Assembly: GCA_964372275.1 (NCBI GenBank)
Contig: CAYJRR010000069.1
Span: 1 to 8,045 of the forward strand
Reading direction: 5' to 3'
DNA length: 8,045 nucleotides
Source: CAYJRR01 sp964372275 [NCBI: uncultured bacterium]
Lineage (GTDB): Bacteria > CAYJRR01
Under the pieces are notes generated by a model. That model was not told the origin of the DNA. It made no database searches and worked only from the letters and a program-made list of their open reading frames with translations. The position numbers were made by a program, and so were the translations under genes. Positions 1 to 6,121 of this stretch are shown piece after piece (the stretch's first letter is position 1; every line of letters begins with the position of its first letter).

Positions 1-49
1 CTACACTTCTACATACACACTCTGTCCCTCCCCGACGCTCTTCCGATCT
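1..49 (+). other. Residual Illumina P5/TruSeq adapter (not genomic)
   Basis: Positions 34-49 read GACGCTCTTCCGATCT, identical to the 3' end of the Illumina TruSeq universal/Read 1 adapter. Extended back to 17, the 33 bases match that adapter at 30 positions (differences at 24, 30 and 32). Positions 1-6 (CTACAC) match the end of the P5 segment, so 7-16 sit where an i5 index would be. This is synthetic sequence joined to genomic DNA at about position 50. Any reading frame crossing it is an artefact, and the gene at 50-1063 is truncated by the contig end, not by evolution. Confidence 0.95.
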
Positions 50-1063
50 GATCCGCGCGAGCTGCCCCATCGCCTCGACGATCTCCGGGTCCTCGACCGA
101 CGTCGCCAGCCCCTCGGTGGCGCGGATCGCGTCCAGGGCGCGATCCCCCTTGATCCCGGGATTTCCGACGGCCACCCCTTCGGCGATGGTGTAGCCGACC
201 TGCTGCGGGACGATCGCCTTCTTCTCCAGGAAGGCGCGGGCGATCGGGTTGGCGGCGGCGCTCTGGCAGGCGACCAGGCGCGGAAGGCGGTCGCACCAGC
301 CCATCTCCTTCATCTCGCGGAATCCGCGCCAGGTGGCGATCAGCATCTCCCCCAGCGACACCGGGATCAGCACGTAGTCCGGAACGCGTCGGCCCATCTG
401 TTGGAACAGCTCGTAGGCGAGCGTCTTCTTCCCCTCGTGCTTGTAGGGATTCCGGCGGGCGTCGGAGTCGAAGATCTTCATCCGCTCCAGCAGGTTTCCG
501 ACGGCGACGGCCACCTCGTCGTAGCCGCCGTCGAAGACGATCAGCTCCGTCGCGCAGGCCTCCAGGTGGTAGAGCTTCTGCGGCGCCGCCTTCGAGTAGC
601 AGAAGACGGTGCTCTTGATCCCGGAACGCGCCGCGTAGGACGCGATCGAGGCGCCGGCGTTCCCGGTGGTGACGACGGCGGTGCGGGAGAAGCCGAACTG
701 TTTGGCGCCGGCGATCGCCGTCGCGCTCGAACGGTCCTTGAACGTGCCGGTCGGATTGGACCCCTCGTACTTCACGAACAGACGCTTGAGTCCGATGGTG
801 TGGGCGTACCGCTCCGCCGGGATCAGAGGCGTCGATCCTTCGCCGAGGGTCACCGTGTACTCCGGCGACCAGATCGGCAACACCGGATGGAACTTCCAGA
901 TGCCCCGGCGCTGCACCGCGTTCAGGTCGATCCGGGACAGCTCCTTCAGGTCGTACTCGAACTCGACCAGGTTGTTGCACTTGGAGCAGACGAGCCGGTA
1001 CTCGAGCGGAAACTCCGAGGCGCACTTCACGCATTTGAGCCGCGTGGCGTAACTGAACTCCAC
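50..1063 (-). CDS. thrC: Threonine synthase, zinc-ribbon PLP type (3' end missing)
   Basis: Probable threonine synthase, converting O-phosphohomoserine to threonine with pyridoxal phosphate in the cytoplasm. The 338 visible residues start with a zinc-ribbon-like knuckle pair (C11/C14 and C26/C29), then LGEGSTPLIP near 73-82, the PLP lysine in PTGTFKDR (K109), the cofactor-contacting TTGNAGAS loop (132-139) and the glycine-rich AEGVAVGNPG phosphate loop near the end. The C-terminus is lost where adapter begins at position 49; related proteins run to about 350-420 residues. The start is GTG at 1063. A TAG lies four codons upstream in the same frame (1075-1073, the stop of the preceding gene), so no earlier start is possible. 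The nearest GGAG is about 12 bases upstream, somewhat far. The residues after FKDR are SS where many threonine synthases have G, and the phosphate loop also resembles threonine dehydratases, so a related beta-replacing PLP enzyme remains possible. Confidence 0.85.
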
Positions 1064-1072
1064 CGACGCATT

Positions 1073-1759
1073 CTACTCCGCCGGCCGCCAGACCTCGCGT
1101 TCCAGGTGGATCGCCTCGCCGAACCGCTGCTGGTGCTCGTGCGCGTAGCGCGGCCCGGCGCCGGCTCGGAACTCGTCGATCGCCGCCGCCCCCGCCGCCT
1201 CGTAGATCATGGCGAAGCGCATCGGTCCGGCCGCCTCGTCGACCACGCGCCATCGGCCGGCACGGAGGAAACGCCCCGCGCGGCAGACCGCCGGCATGTG
1301 CTCGCCGTCGTACCAGGTGCTCCAGCGCGGCACGGTCTCCGCGTCGAGTCGCGCGCGCACCACGAAGGCGGCCCGGCCCTCGGACCGTTCCGGCGTGTAT
1401 CGAAGGATCTTCCCCTCGGCGTCGACGGAGTGGTTCTCCTCGAGCACTTCGCGCGAGATCCGCGCGCGGGCCGGCCCACCGGGGCGACGCTCGAGCCAGC
1501 CCTCGTGGTGCGCGCGCATCCGGCCCACCTCCCCCCCTTCGAGGTACTCGCGCACCCGCGCCAGACTCGGGGCCCGGTAGGCGGTGACGTAGCGCGATGT
1601 CCCCTCCTGCGCCGGCGCCACGCAATAGCGCACCGCCCCAAGGAAGGCACCCTGCTTGACGACGAGCGGCACATGCTCGGCGGCGTGGAATTCGTTCCAG
1701 GCCCGCTCGTGCGCGGGATCGATCTCGACGTGGACCAGGTACAGCGCCAGCTTCCCCAT
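1073..1759 (-). CDS. Tandem-duplicated alpha/beta-barrel (DUF4286/EthD-like) protein
   Basis: A 228-residue protein of unknown function, apparently made of two copies of one domain. The first half has AWNEFHAAEHVPLVVKQGAF followed by LGAVRY; the second has RWSTWYDGEHMPAVCRAGRF followed by LRAGRW. Both share the pattern W-x(6)-EH-x-P-x(5)-G-x-F-L-x-A-x-R. Each copy opens with a hydrophobic strand (KLALYLVHVEI and AAFVVRARL). This resembles the ferredoxin-like dimeric alpha/beta barrel group (DUF4286, EthD), where two such domains pair to form one barrel. No signal peptide or membrane segment is seen, so it is probably cytoplasmic. The ATG at 1759 is preceded by AGGTG six bases away, a reasonable ribosome binding site. 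The gene starts 26 bases after the helicase stop, and its stop lies 9 bases before the threonine synthase GTG. The open frame continues upstream to about 3517, but that extension is low-complexity Arg/Gly/Pro shadow of the helicase. Role unknown; family assignment is from pattern memory. Confidence 0.75.
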   Translation of the reverse strand: MGKLALYLVHVEIDPAHERAWNEFHAAEHVPLVVKQGAFLGAVRYCVAPAQEGTSRYVTAYRAPSLARVREYLEGGEVGRMRAHHEGWLERRPGGPARARISREVLEENHSVDAEGKILRYTPERSEGRAAFVVRARLDAETVPRWSTWYDGEHMPAVCRAGRFLRAGRWRVVDEAAGPMRFAMIYEAAGAAAIDEFRAGAGPRYAHEHQQRFGEAIHLEREVWRPAE

Positions 1760-1785
1760 CGTGCGCACCTCGCGTGGTTCGGGAT
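1754..1785 (-). promoter_or_regulatory. Ribosome binding site between helicase and barrel gene
   Basis: In the 26-base gap on the minus strand, AGGTG lies six bases before the ATG at 1759. It separates the real start of the small barrel protein from the long open frame that runs back through the helicase gene. Confidence 0.55.
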
Positions 1786-4080
1786 TCACGCCAGAAAGGC
1801 CCGTCCTTCGGCGAACACCTGCGTTGCCTCCCCCTCCACCACCCGGCATGCCGGCAGCGACCGGAGGAAGAGGCCCCCGTATGGTCGGGAGACGATCCTC
1901 CGGTCGAGGACCACCAGCAACCCCCGATCGCGTCGGCGGCGCAGGAGCCTCCCGAGACCCTGACGGAACTTGAGCACCGCCTGCGGAAGCGTTCGTTCCT
2001 GGAACGGCTCGCGACCCTCGCCCTGCAACCGCTTGGCCTTGGCGATCTCGATCGGATCGGTCGGCACCCGGAACGGAAGACGGGTGACGATCACGTTCCG
2101 CAGCGCCTCGCCCGGAACGTCGACCCCTTCCCAGAACGAGTCGGTTCCGAACAACACCGCCGATCCCGACGCGCGAAACCGGTCGAGCAGGCGGGACCGC
2201 TCGTCCTCCCCCTGTCGCAGGACGGCCAGGCCCGACGCCGCCAACCGGGGAAGGAGCGCGGCGTAGGCCCGGTCGAGGGCGCGATGGCTGGTGAAGAGCA
2301 CGAACGCCCCTCCATCGGTGGCAAGCACCGCCTCCAGGATCCGTTCCGCCAGGACCCCCTCGTGCCCCTCCTCGTCCGGCGCCGGGAGGTCGGTCGGGAT
2401 CAGCAGGATCGCCTGCTCGCGCCAGTCGAACGGACTCGGGAGCGATTCGACCACCACACGTCCCTCGAGGACGCGGTCGATCCCCAGACTCCCGAGCAGG
2501 TAGTCGAACCGCCCCGCCGTGCTGAGCGTCGCCGAGGTGAGCACCACGGTGCGGTGCGTTTCGAACAGTCGGGAAGCGAGGATCGAGCCGACCTCCACGG
2601 GCGATCCGACCAGCCGGACGCTTCGACCGGCGTCGGGCCTGCGGCCGGCGTCGGGCCTGCGGCCGGTCTCGCCGATCTCGATCCACCGCACCTGTTGCGC
2701 GCTCCCGGCCTCGGGCCGGACCAGGTCGTCGAGCGTTGCGGCGGCGCGCTCCAGCGCCTCGATCGACCCCGCCACGTCGACCCACGGACCCGCGACGCTC
2801 GGCGGCCCGACGTCGACCCGGACGCGCTCCCGCACGTGCGCCAACTCGTCGACGAGACCGAGCAGCCCTTCGGGGGGATCGACCAGCCGAGCCACCGCCG
2901 GCACGACCTCCCGCCGCCATCGTTCGTCGGGCTCGTCCGGGATCCGCACGCGGCGGTCGTCGCCCGACGCGCGCGACGCCCAGTACTCGATCGCGTCGAA
3001 GGCCGCCTCCGCCGGCTCGGCGAGCCAGCGGGCGAACGGCACGATCCGGGTGGTGATCCGCTCCGAGGCGGCGAGATACGCCGCCCGCGGGGCGTGCTCC
3101 TCCGCGGCGGCGGCGAAGAGGGCCGCGGAGAGCGCGTGCAAGCGTCCGGTCGAACGGTCGGGTTCGCCCGCGAGGCGGCGAAGCTCGCCAAGAACTCCCC
3201 GGCGCGTCACCTCGATCCCGAAGTGCGCGGAGGCGACCTCCTCGAGGTGGTGCGCCTCGTCGAAGACGATCCGGCGAACGTCCGGCAAGACCCCTTCTCC
3301 CGCACCCTCGGCCCCCTCCGCGGGCACGGCGCCGGCAGCAAGCCCGAGGCCGGCGGCAGGCCCGTGGCCGGCGGCAGGCCCTCGGAGGCGCGCCTTCAGG
3401 GCGAGGTCGGCAAGGACCAGGCTGTGGTTGGCGATCAGGATCGACGCGCGGGCGGCCGCGCGCCGCGCCCGGTAGTAGTAGCACCGCGCGTGGTGCGGGC
3501 AGCGGGACCGCAGGCACGAGTCGCGGTCGCTCTTGAGCGCCTCCCAGAGCTCCGCCGGCGGCGGGCGTGGAAGGTCGGCGCGACCTCCGTCGTCGTGCGT
3601 CTCCACCCAGGCGGCAATCTCCCGCAGCGCCTCGTCGTCCCCCTCGGGCCTGCCGCCGGACTCGGGCCCGCTTCCGGCATCGAATCCACGGCCGGCGTCG
3701 AACCGGTGTGTCTCCCGCGCGACCGCTTCGGCGACCTTTCGCCGGCAGAGATAGTTGCCGCGTCCCTTCACCAGCTGCGCGTCGATCGAAAGACCGAGCG
3801 CGCGGGCGACCAGCGGGAGGTCTCGCTGCAGGATCTGCTCCTGCAACGCGATGGTGTGCGTGGAGACGAGGACCTTCTCCCCCGTCTCGGCCGCGAACCT
3901 CACCGCCGGCAGCAGGTAGGCGATCGTCTTTCCGGTGCCGGTTCCGGCCTCGATCGCGAGCACGCCGTCATCACGAAAGGCGGCTTCGACCCGCTCCATC
4001 ATCCGCGCCTGCGTCGGGCGCGGCTCGAAGTCGGGCAGCGTCCGGGCGATCGGACCCCACGGATCGTGTCGGCCGGTCAA
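1786..4080 (-). CDS. ATP-dependent DNA helicase, DinG/YoaA (XPD-like) family
   Basis: A 764-residue superfamily 2 Fe-S helicase, expected to unwind DNA 5'-3' during repair. Visible in order: an N-terminal Q-motif-like segment (PDFEPRPTQARMM, 16-28), Walker A AGTGTGKT (45-52), STHTIALQEQ (73-82), four Fe-S cysteines C112 (GNYLC), C189, C194 and C200, the DEAH box (274-277), VVLTSATLS (helicase domain 2 entry), FGTDSFWEGVDVPG, and motif VI QGLGR (707-711). There is no N-terminal exonuclease domain, so it is closer to Escherichia coli YoaA/DinG than to the Bacillus subtilis DinG fusion. The chosen start is TTG at 4080, 13 bases after the BamB-like stop, because DPWGPIARTLPDFEPR is where family members begin. 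The frame stays open to about 4554, but that part is shadow of the propeller gene. No strong Shine-Dalgarno is seen. Three Gly/Ala/Pro/Arg insertions (about residues 126-147, 233-250 and 472-485) come from an 18-base repeat described separately. Family very sure; start less so. Confidence 0.93.
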   Translation of the reverse strand: MTGRHDPWGPIARTLPDFEPRPTQARMMERVEAAFRDDGVLAIEAGTGTGKTIAYLLPAVRFAAETGEKVLVSTHTIALQEQILQRDLPLVARALGLSIDAQLVKGRGNYLCRRKVAEAVARETHRFDAGRGFDAGSGPESGGRPEGDDEALREIAAWVETHDDGGRADLPRPPPAELWEALKSDRDSCLRSRCPHHARCYYYRARRAAARASILIANHSLVLADLALKARLRGPAAGHGPAAGLGLAAGAVPAEGAEGAGEGVLPDVRRIVFDEAHHLEEVASAHFGIEVTRRGVLGELRRLAGEPDRSTGRLHALSAALFAAAAEEHAPRAAYLAASERITTRIVPFARWLAEPAEAAFDAIEYWASRASGDDRRVRIPDEPDERWRREVVPAVARLVDPPEGLLGLVDELAHVRERVRVDVGPPSVAGPWVDVAGSIEALERAAATLDDLVRPEAGSAQQVRWIEIGETGRRPDAGRRPDAGRSVRLVGSPVEVGSILASRLFETHRTVVLTSATLSTAGRFDYLLGSLGIDRVLEGRVVVESLPSPFDWREQAILLIPTDLPAPDEEGHEGVLAERILEAVLATDGGAFVLFTSHRALDRAYAALLPRLAASGLAVLRQGEDERSRLLDRFRASGSAVLFGTDSFWEGVDVPGEALRNVIVTRLPFRVPTDPIEIAKAKRLQGEGREPFQERTLPQAVLKFRQGLGRLLRRRRDRGLLVVLDRRIVSRPYGGLFLRSLPACRVVEGEATQVFAEGRAFLA
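2627..2666 (-). repeat. 18-bp repeat array A (two perfect copies)
   Basis: Two identical 18-base copies occupy 2629-2664, with partial edges to 2627 and 2666. Read on the minus strand the unit is GCCGGCCGCAGGCCCGAC, encoding A-G-R-R-P-D. It inserts RRPDAGRRPDAG at about helicase residues 472-485, between RWIEIGET and VRLVGSPVEVG, a loop just before helicase domain 2. It is the most recent-looking array because the copies are identical. Confidence 0.9.
3331..3384 (+). repeat. 18-bp repeat array B (three copies, opposite orientation)
   Basis: Three adjacent plus-strand units: GCCGGCAGCAAGCCCGAG (3331-3348), GCCGGCGGCAGGCCCGTG (3349-3366) and GCCGGCGGCAGGCCCTCG (3367-3384). This is the same unit as arrays A and C but on the other strand relative to the gene. 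Translated in the helicase frame it gives G-P-A-A-G-H, G-P-A-A-G-L and G-L-A-A-G-A, residues 233-250, in the linker between the ANHSLVLADLAL segment and the DEAH box. The linker continues with unrelated Ala/Gly/Glu-rich sequence. Confidence 0.88.
3643..3706 (-). repeat. 18-bp repeat array C (three diverged copies plus a partial)
   Basis: Read on the minus strand, the units are GCCGGCCGTGGATTCGAT (3696-3679), GCCGGAAGCGGGCCCGAG (3678-3661) and TCCGGCGGCAGGCCCGAG (3660-3643), preceded by a partial unit to 3706. It has the same orientation and codon phase as array A, encoding A-G-R-G-F-D, A-G-S-G-P-E and S-G-G-R-P-E. It falls at helicase residues 126-147, inside the Fe-S domain between C112 and C189. 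The copies differ more than in A or B, so it looks older. Confidence 0.85.
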
Positions 4081-4093
4081 TCGACGGGCTCGC

Positions 4094-5266
4094 TCACTCG
4101 CGGCGGGGGCCGGAGTCCCAGGTGCCGATGACGTGGACGCCTTGGGTCGTCGGCTCGAAGGCGTAGACCGTCCCCACGTTGCTGGTGAAGAAGACCCGGG
4201 AGCCGCTCGCCGCCGGACGGGCCCATGCCCCCGAGACGCGGAAGCCCGGATCGAACGACCAGACCTTCTCCCCGGTCTCGGCGCGCAAGGCGTAGAAGCT
4301 GCGGGAGGAGCTGGCGACGAAGAGGTAGCCGTCGACGACCCGCGGTTGCGTCGGCACCCCGGCCGGGAGCCGCCAGGTCCACCGTTCTCGCCCGTCCGCC
4401 GGGTCGCGCGCCACGACCTCGCCACGGTCGGTGCCGTGGTACAGCGTGCCGCCCTGCACCACCACCCCGGTGGCGCCGCCCGGGGCCGCCGACCAGAGCT
4501 CGCGTCCGGTCGCCGCCTCCAGGACGTGGAGTCGGTCGTCGTAGGCGGTGACATAGAGCCGGCCGTCGACCTCCGTCACCGAACCGTCGACATCGCGGAA
4601 TCGCCCGCTGCCGACGAGCTTCGTCTCCCACACCGGCGTGCCGTTGTCCGGACGCACCGCGGCCAGGTGACCGTCGGAGAATCCGACGACGTACGCCGGC
4701 CCCTCCGGGAGCTGGATCTCGACCGGCGAACTCGTCCCCTCGATCGTGAGGTCGGCCGGAGGCTCCCGGCGATAGGTCCACAACTCCATCCCGTTCGAGG
4801 CGTCGAGGGCGCGCAACCGGTTGTCGCTGAGTGCCACCAGCACGCGGGAGACCGGATCGCCCGGGTCGTGGACGAGCGCCGTGTTGCAGACCCCTCCGAC
4901 CTCGGCGCGCCAGATCGCCTTGCCCGTCGCGCGGTCGATGGCGTGCACCCGACCCTTGGCGTCGGCCGCGTATACGGCGCTCGCTCCGACGGCGACGGTC
5001 GCTTCGACGCGGCCTCGGGTGCGGTAGGACCACCGCACCGCCCCCGACTCGACGTCGAGGGCATAGACCGAACGCCCGCGCGAGGAGGCGACGAACAGCG
5101 TGTCACCGTCGACGACCGGCGCGGAGGACTCGGCCGGTGCGTATGGAAACAGCTCGAGGTGACGCATCGAAAACGACCAGTCGACGACGAGCGGGAAGGC
5201 GAGCGGCTTGGGCCCGGCGGGGGGCGCCTGGGCGAGCGCGGCGGCGAGGACGATCGCGCCGACCAC
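4094..5266 (-). CDS. BamB-like PQQ-repeat beta-propeller protein
   Basis: A 390-residue secreted beta-propeller protein, probably the counterpart of BamB, the scaffold that binds BamA in the outer-membrane beta-barrel assembly machine. At least seven PQQ-type blade motifs are visible, each ending in a turn and Trp: LDVESGAVRW, IDRATGKAIW, LDASNGMELW, VRPDNGTPVW, LEAATGRELW, RDPADGRERW and LRAETGEKVW, with a final YAFEPTT strand. This fits an eight-bladed propeller, and the length matches BamB. The N-terminus (MVGAIVLAAALAQA) looks like a short signal peptide with cleavage after A-Q-A. It has no basic n-region and no lipobox cysteine, unlike the E. coli lipoprotein. The start is GTG at 5266; an in-frame TAG two codons earlier excludes any longer start. 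It directly follows a YfgM-like gene, as in E. coli yfgM-bamB. A periplasmic PQQ-repeat protein with another partner cannot be excluded. Confidence 0.85.
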   Translation of the reverse strand: MVGAIVLAAALAQAPPAGPKPLAFPLVVDWSFSMRHLELFPYAPAESSAPVVDGDTLFVASSRGRSVYALDVESGAVRWSYRTRGRVEATVAVGASAVYAADAKGRVHAIDRATGKAIWRAEVGGVCNTALVHDPGDPVSRVLVALSDNRLRALDASNGMELWTYRREPPADLTIEGTSSPVEIQLPEGPAYVVGFSDGHLAAVRPDNGTPVWETKLVGSGRFRDVDGSVTEVDGRLYVTAYDDRLHVLEAATGRELWSAAPGGATGVVVQGGTLYHGTDRGEVVARDPADGRERWTWRLPAGVPTQPRVVDGYLFVASSSRSFYALRAETGEKVWSFDPGFRVSGAWARPAASGSRVFFTSNVGTVYAFEPTTQGVHVIGTWDSGPRRE

Positions 5267-5269
5267 GGT

Positions 5270-6043
5270 CTAGAGCGTCCCGCCGGTGGTCACAGGGAGA
5301 GCTCCGGCCGCCGCCGCCGCGGACGGGGTCGCCTCCTTCAGCTCGGCGAGCCGCCGCTCCGCCTCCGCCTTCAGCGACGAATCGGGATAGTTCTCGGCGA
5401 ACTTCTCCAGAAGCGGCGTCGCGTCGGACGCGCGTCCGGCGGCCGCCAACGCGCGCGCCCGGTCGAGCGTGGCGAGGTCCTTGAGCAGGGCGGCCGGCTC
5501 GTCGACGGCGCGGGCGTACGCGGCCGCCGCCTCGTCGTAGGCCTTCTTCCCCTCCAGCGCATGCCCGAGGCCCGACAGCGCGTAGTAGCGTTCCAGCGGC
5601 GTCCCTCCGACCGCCCGTTCGTAGGCGGCGGCGGCGTCGTCGTATCGGGTGAGCTTCAGGTAGGCGTCCCCCGCCAGCAGGTGCGCGCGCCGCGCCGACT
5701 TGGTGCCGGGAAATTCGCGTGCGACCTCGTCGAACGCCGCAACCGCCTTCTCCAGGTCCTCCGGCGTCGGCTCCGCCGAGGTGTCGAAGTCGAGCTTCAA
5801 CCCTTTGAGGAGGTCTTCGACGCTCCCCACCATCGCCTTCTCCCCCGCGTACAGCTTCGAAGAGGCCTCGATCTCCCGGTCGGCGCGCTTCTGGCGCCAG
5901 CCGAAGACGCTACCGACCAGCACCAGCGCCAGCACCAGCGCCGCGCCGACGATCGTCGCGTTCTCCGTGGCGTAGCCCGCGAAGCGCGTTCCCCAGGTGA
6001 CGAACTCGTCGGGACCCTTCCGCGTCTGCTTGTCGACGGCCAA
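5270..6043 (-). CDS. YfgM-like membrane-anchored TPR protein
   Basis: A 257-residue protein with a charged cytoplasmic tail (1-28), one transmembrane segment (about 29-49, IVGAALVLALVLVGSVFGW) followed by RQKR, and a helical domain of TPR-like repeats. These include AVAAFDEVAREFPGTKSARR, AHLLAGDAYLKLTRYDDAAA, YALSGLGHALEGKKAYDEAA and a final PLLEKFAENYPDSSLKAEAE. This is the architecture of YfgM (TPR_21/DUF2133 family), which sits at the SecYEG translocon with periplasmic chaperones; E. coli YfgM is shorter at 206 residues. The start is TTG at 6043, because GGAGG (6055-6051) lies seven bases upstream; the open frame has another TTG at 6061 with no better site. The tail ends in an Ala-rich stretch. 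The next gene, BamB-like, begins one codon after its TAG in the same frame, so translation is probably coupled. Family assignment rests on both architecture and the bamB neighbour. Confidence 0.85.
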   Translation of the reverse strand: MAVDKQTRKGPDEFVTWGTRFAGYATENATIVGAALVLALVLVGSVFGWRQKRADREIEASSKLYAGEKAMVGSVEDLLKGLKLDFDTSAEPTPEDLEKAVAAFDEVAREFPGTKSARRAHLLAGDAYLKLTRYDDAAAAYERAVGGTPLERYYALSGLGHALEGKKAYDEAAAAYARAVDEPAALLKDLATLDRARALAAAGRASDATPLLEKFAENYPDSSLKAEAERRLAELKEATPSAAAAAGALPVTTGGTL

Positions 6044-6055
6044 ACCCTCTCCTCC
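6041..6055 (-). promoter_or_regulatory. Strong Shine-Dalgarno fixing the TTG start
   Basis: On the minus strand GGAGG, seven bases from TTG at 6043, is the best ribosome binding site in the window. It selects this TTG over the TTG at 6061, which lies before the site. Confidence 0.75.
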
Positions 6056-6121
6056 GAGCAATGGGAACCGGCCCCTCCCGCCGGGAGGAGCCGGAGCACT
6101 ATCTCACGCCCGACGGCACCG
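6044..6121 (-). other. 78-base intergenic gap
   Basis: This is the longest gap between genes in the window, between the glycosyltransferase stop and the YfgM-like start. It holds the hairpin at 6068-6094 and the ribosome binding site at 6051-6055. I see no convincing -35/-10 pair, but in such GC-rich DNA a promoter could be missed. Confidence 0.7.
6068..6094 (-). terminator. 12-bp hairpin, possible terminator or attenuator
   Basis: On the minus strand the arms CCGGCTCCTCCC and GGGAGGGGCCGG pair over 12 bp, with one U-G wobble and a GGC loop. The odd pair is an allowed wobble only in minus-strand RNA; in plus-strand RNA it would be an A-C mismatch, which agrees with the gene direction. What follows (TTCCCATT) is a poor U-tract, so it may be a weak terminator, a processing or stability structure, or an element sequestering the nearby ribosome binding site. 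Confidence 0.5.

Noticed and set aside
50-1063. A threonine synthase pseudogene
   Set aside because: The frame is intact with all active-site motifs; the missing end is explained by the adapter at the contig boundary.
1760-3517. An N-terminal extension of the small barrel protein through the helicase gene
   Set aside because: The extension is Arg/Gly/Pro-rich shadow sequence; a ribosome binding site and ATG at 1759 begin the conserved part.
2627-3706. A CRISPR array or standard REP elements
   Set aside because: The 18-base units are directly adjacent without spacers, lie inside an intact coding frame, and no cas or REP-associated transposase gene is near.
1774-4131. A long plus-strand open frame antisense to the helicase
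   Set aside because: No motifs are seen, its composition mirrors the helicase codons, and the minus strand carries a complete set of helicase motifs.
4081-4554. An N-terminal extension of the helicase into the propeller gene
   Set aside because: It is low-complexity shadow of the BamB-like gene, and family homology begins at about 4080.
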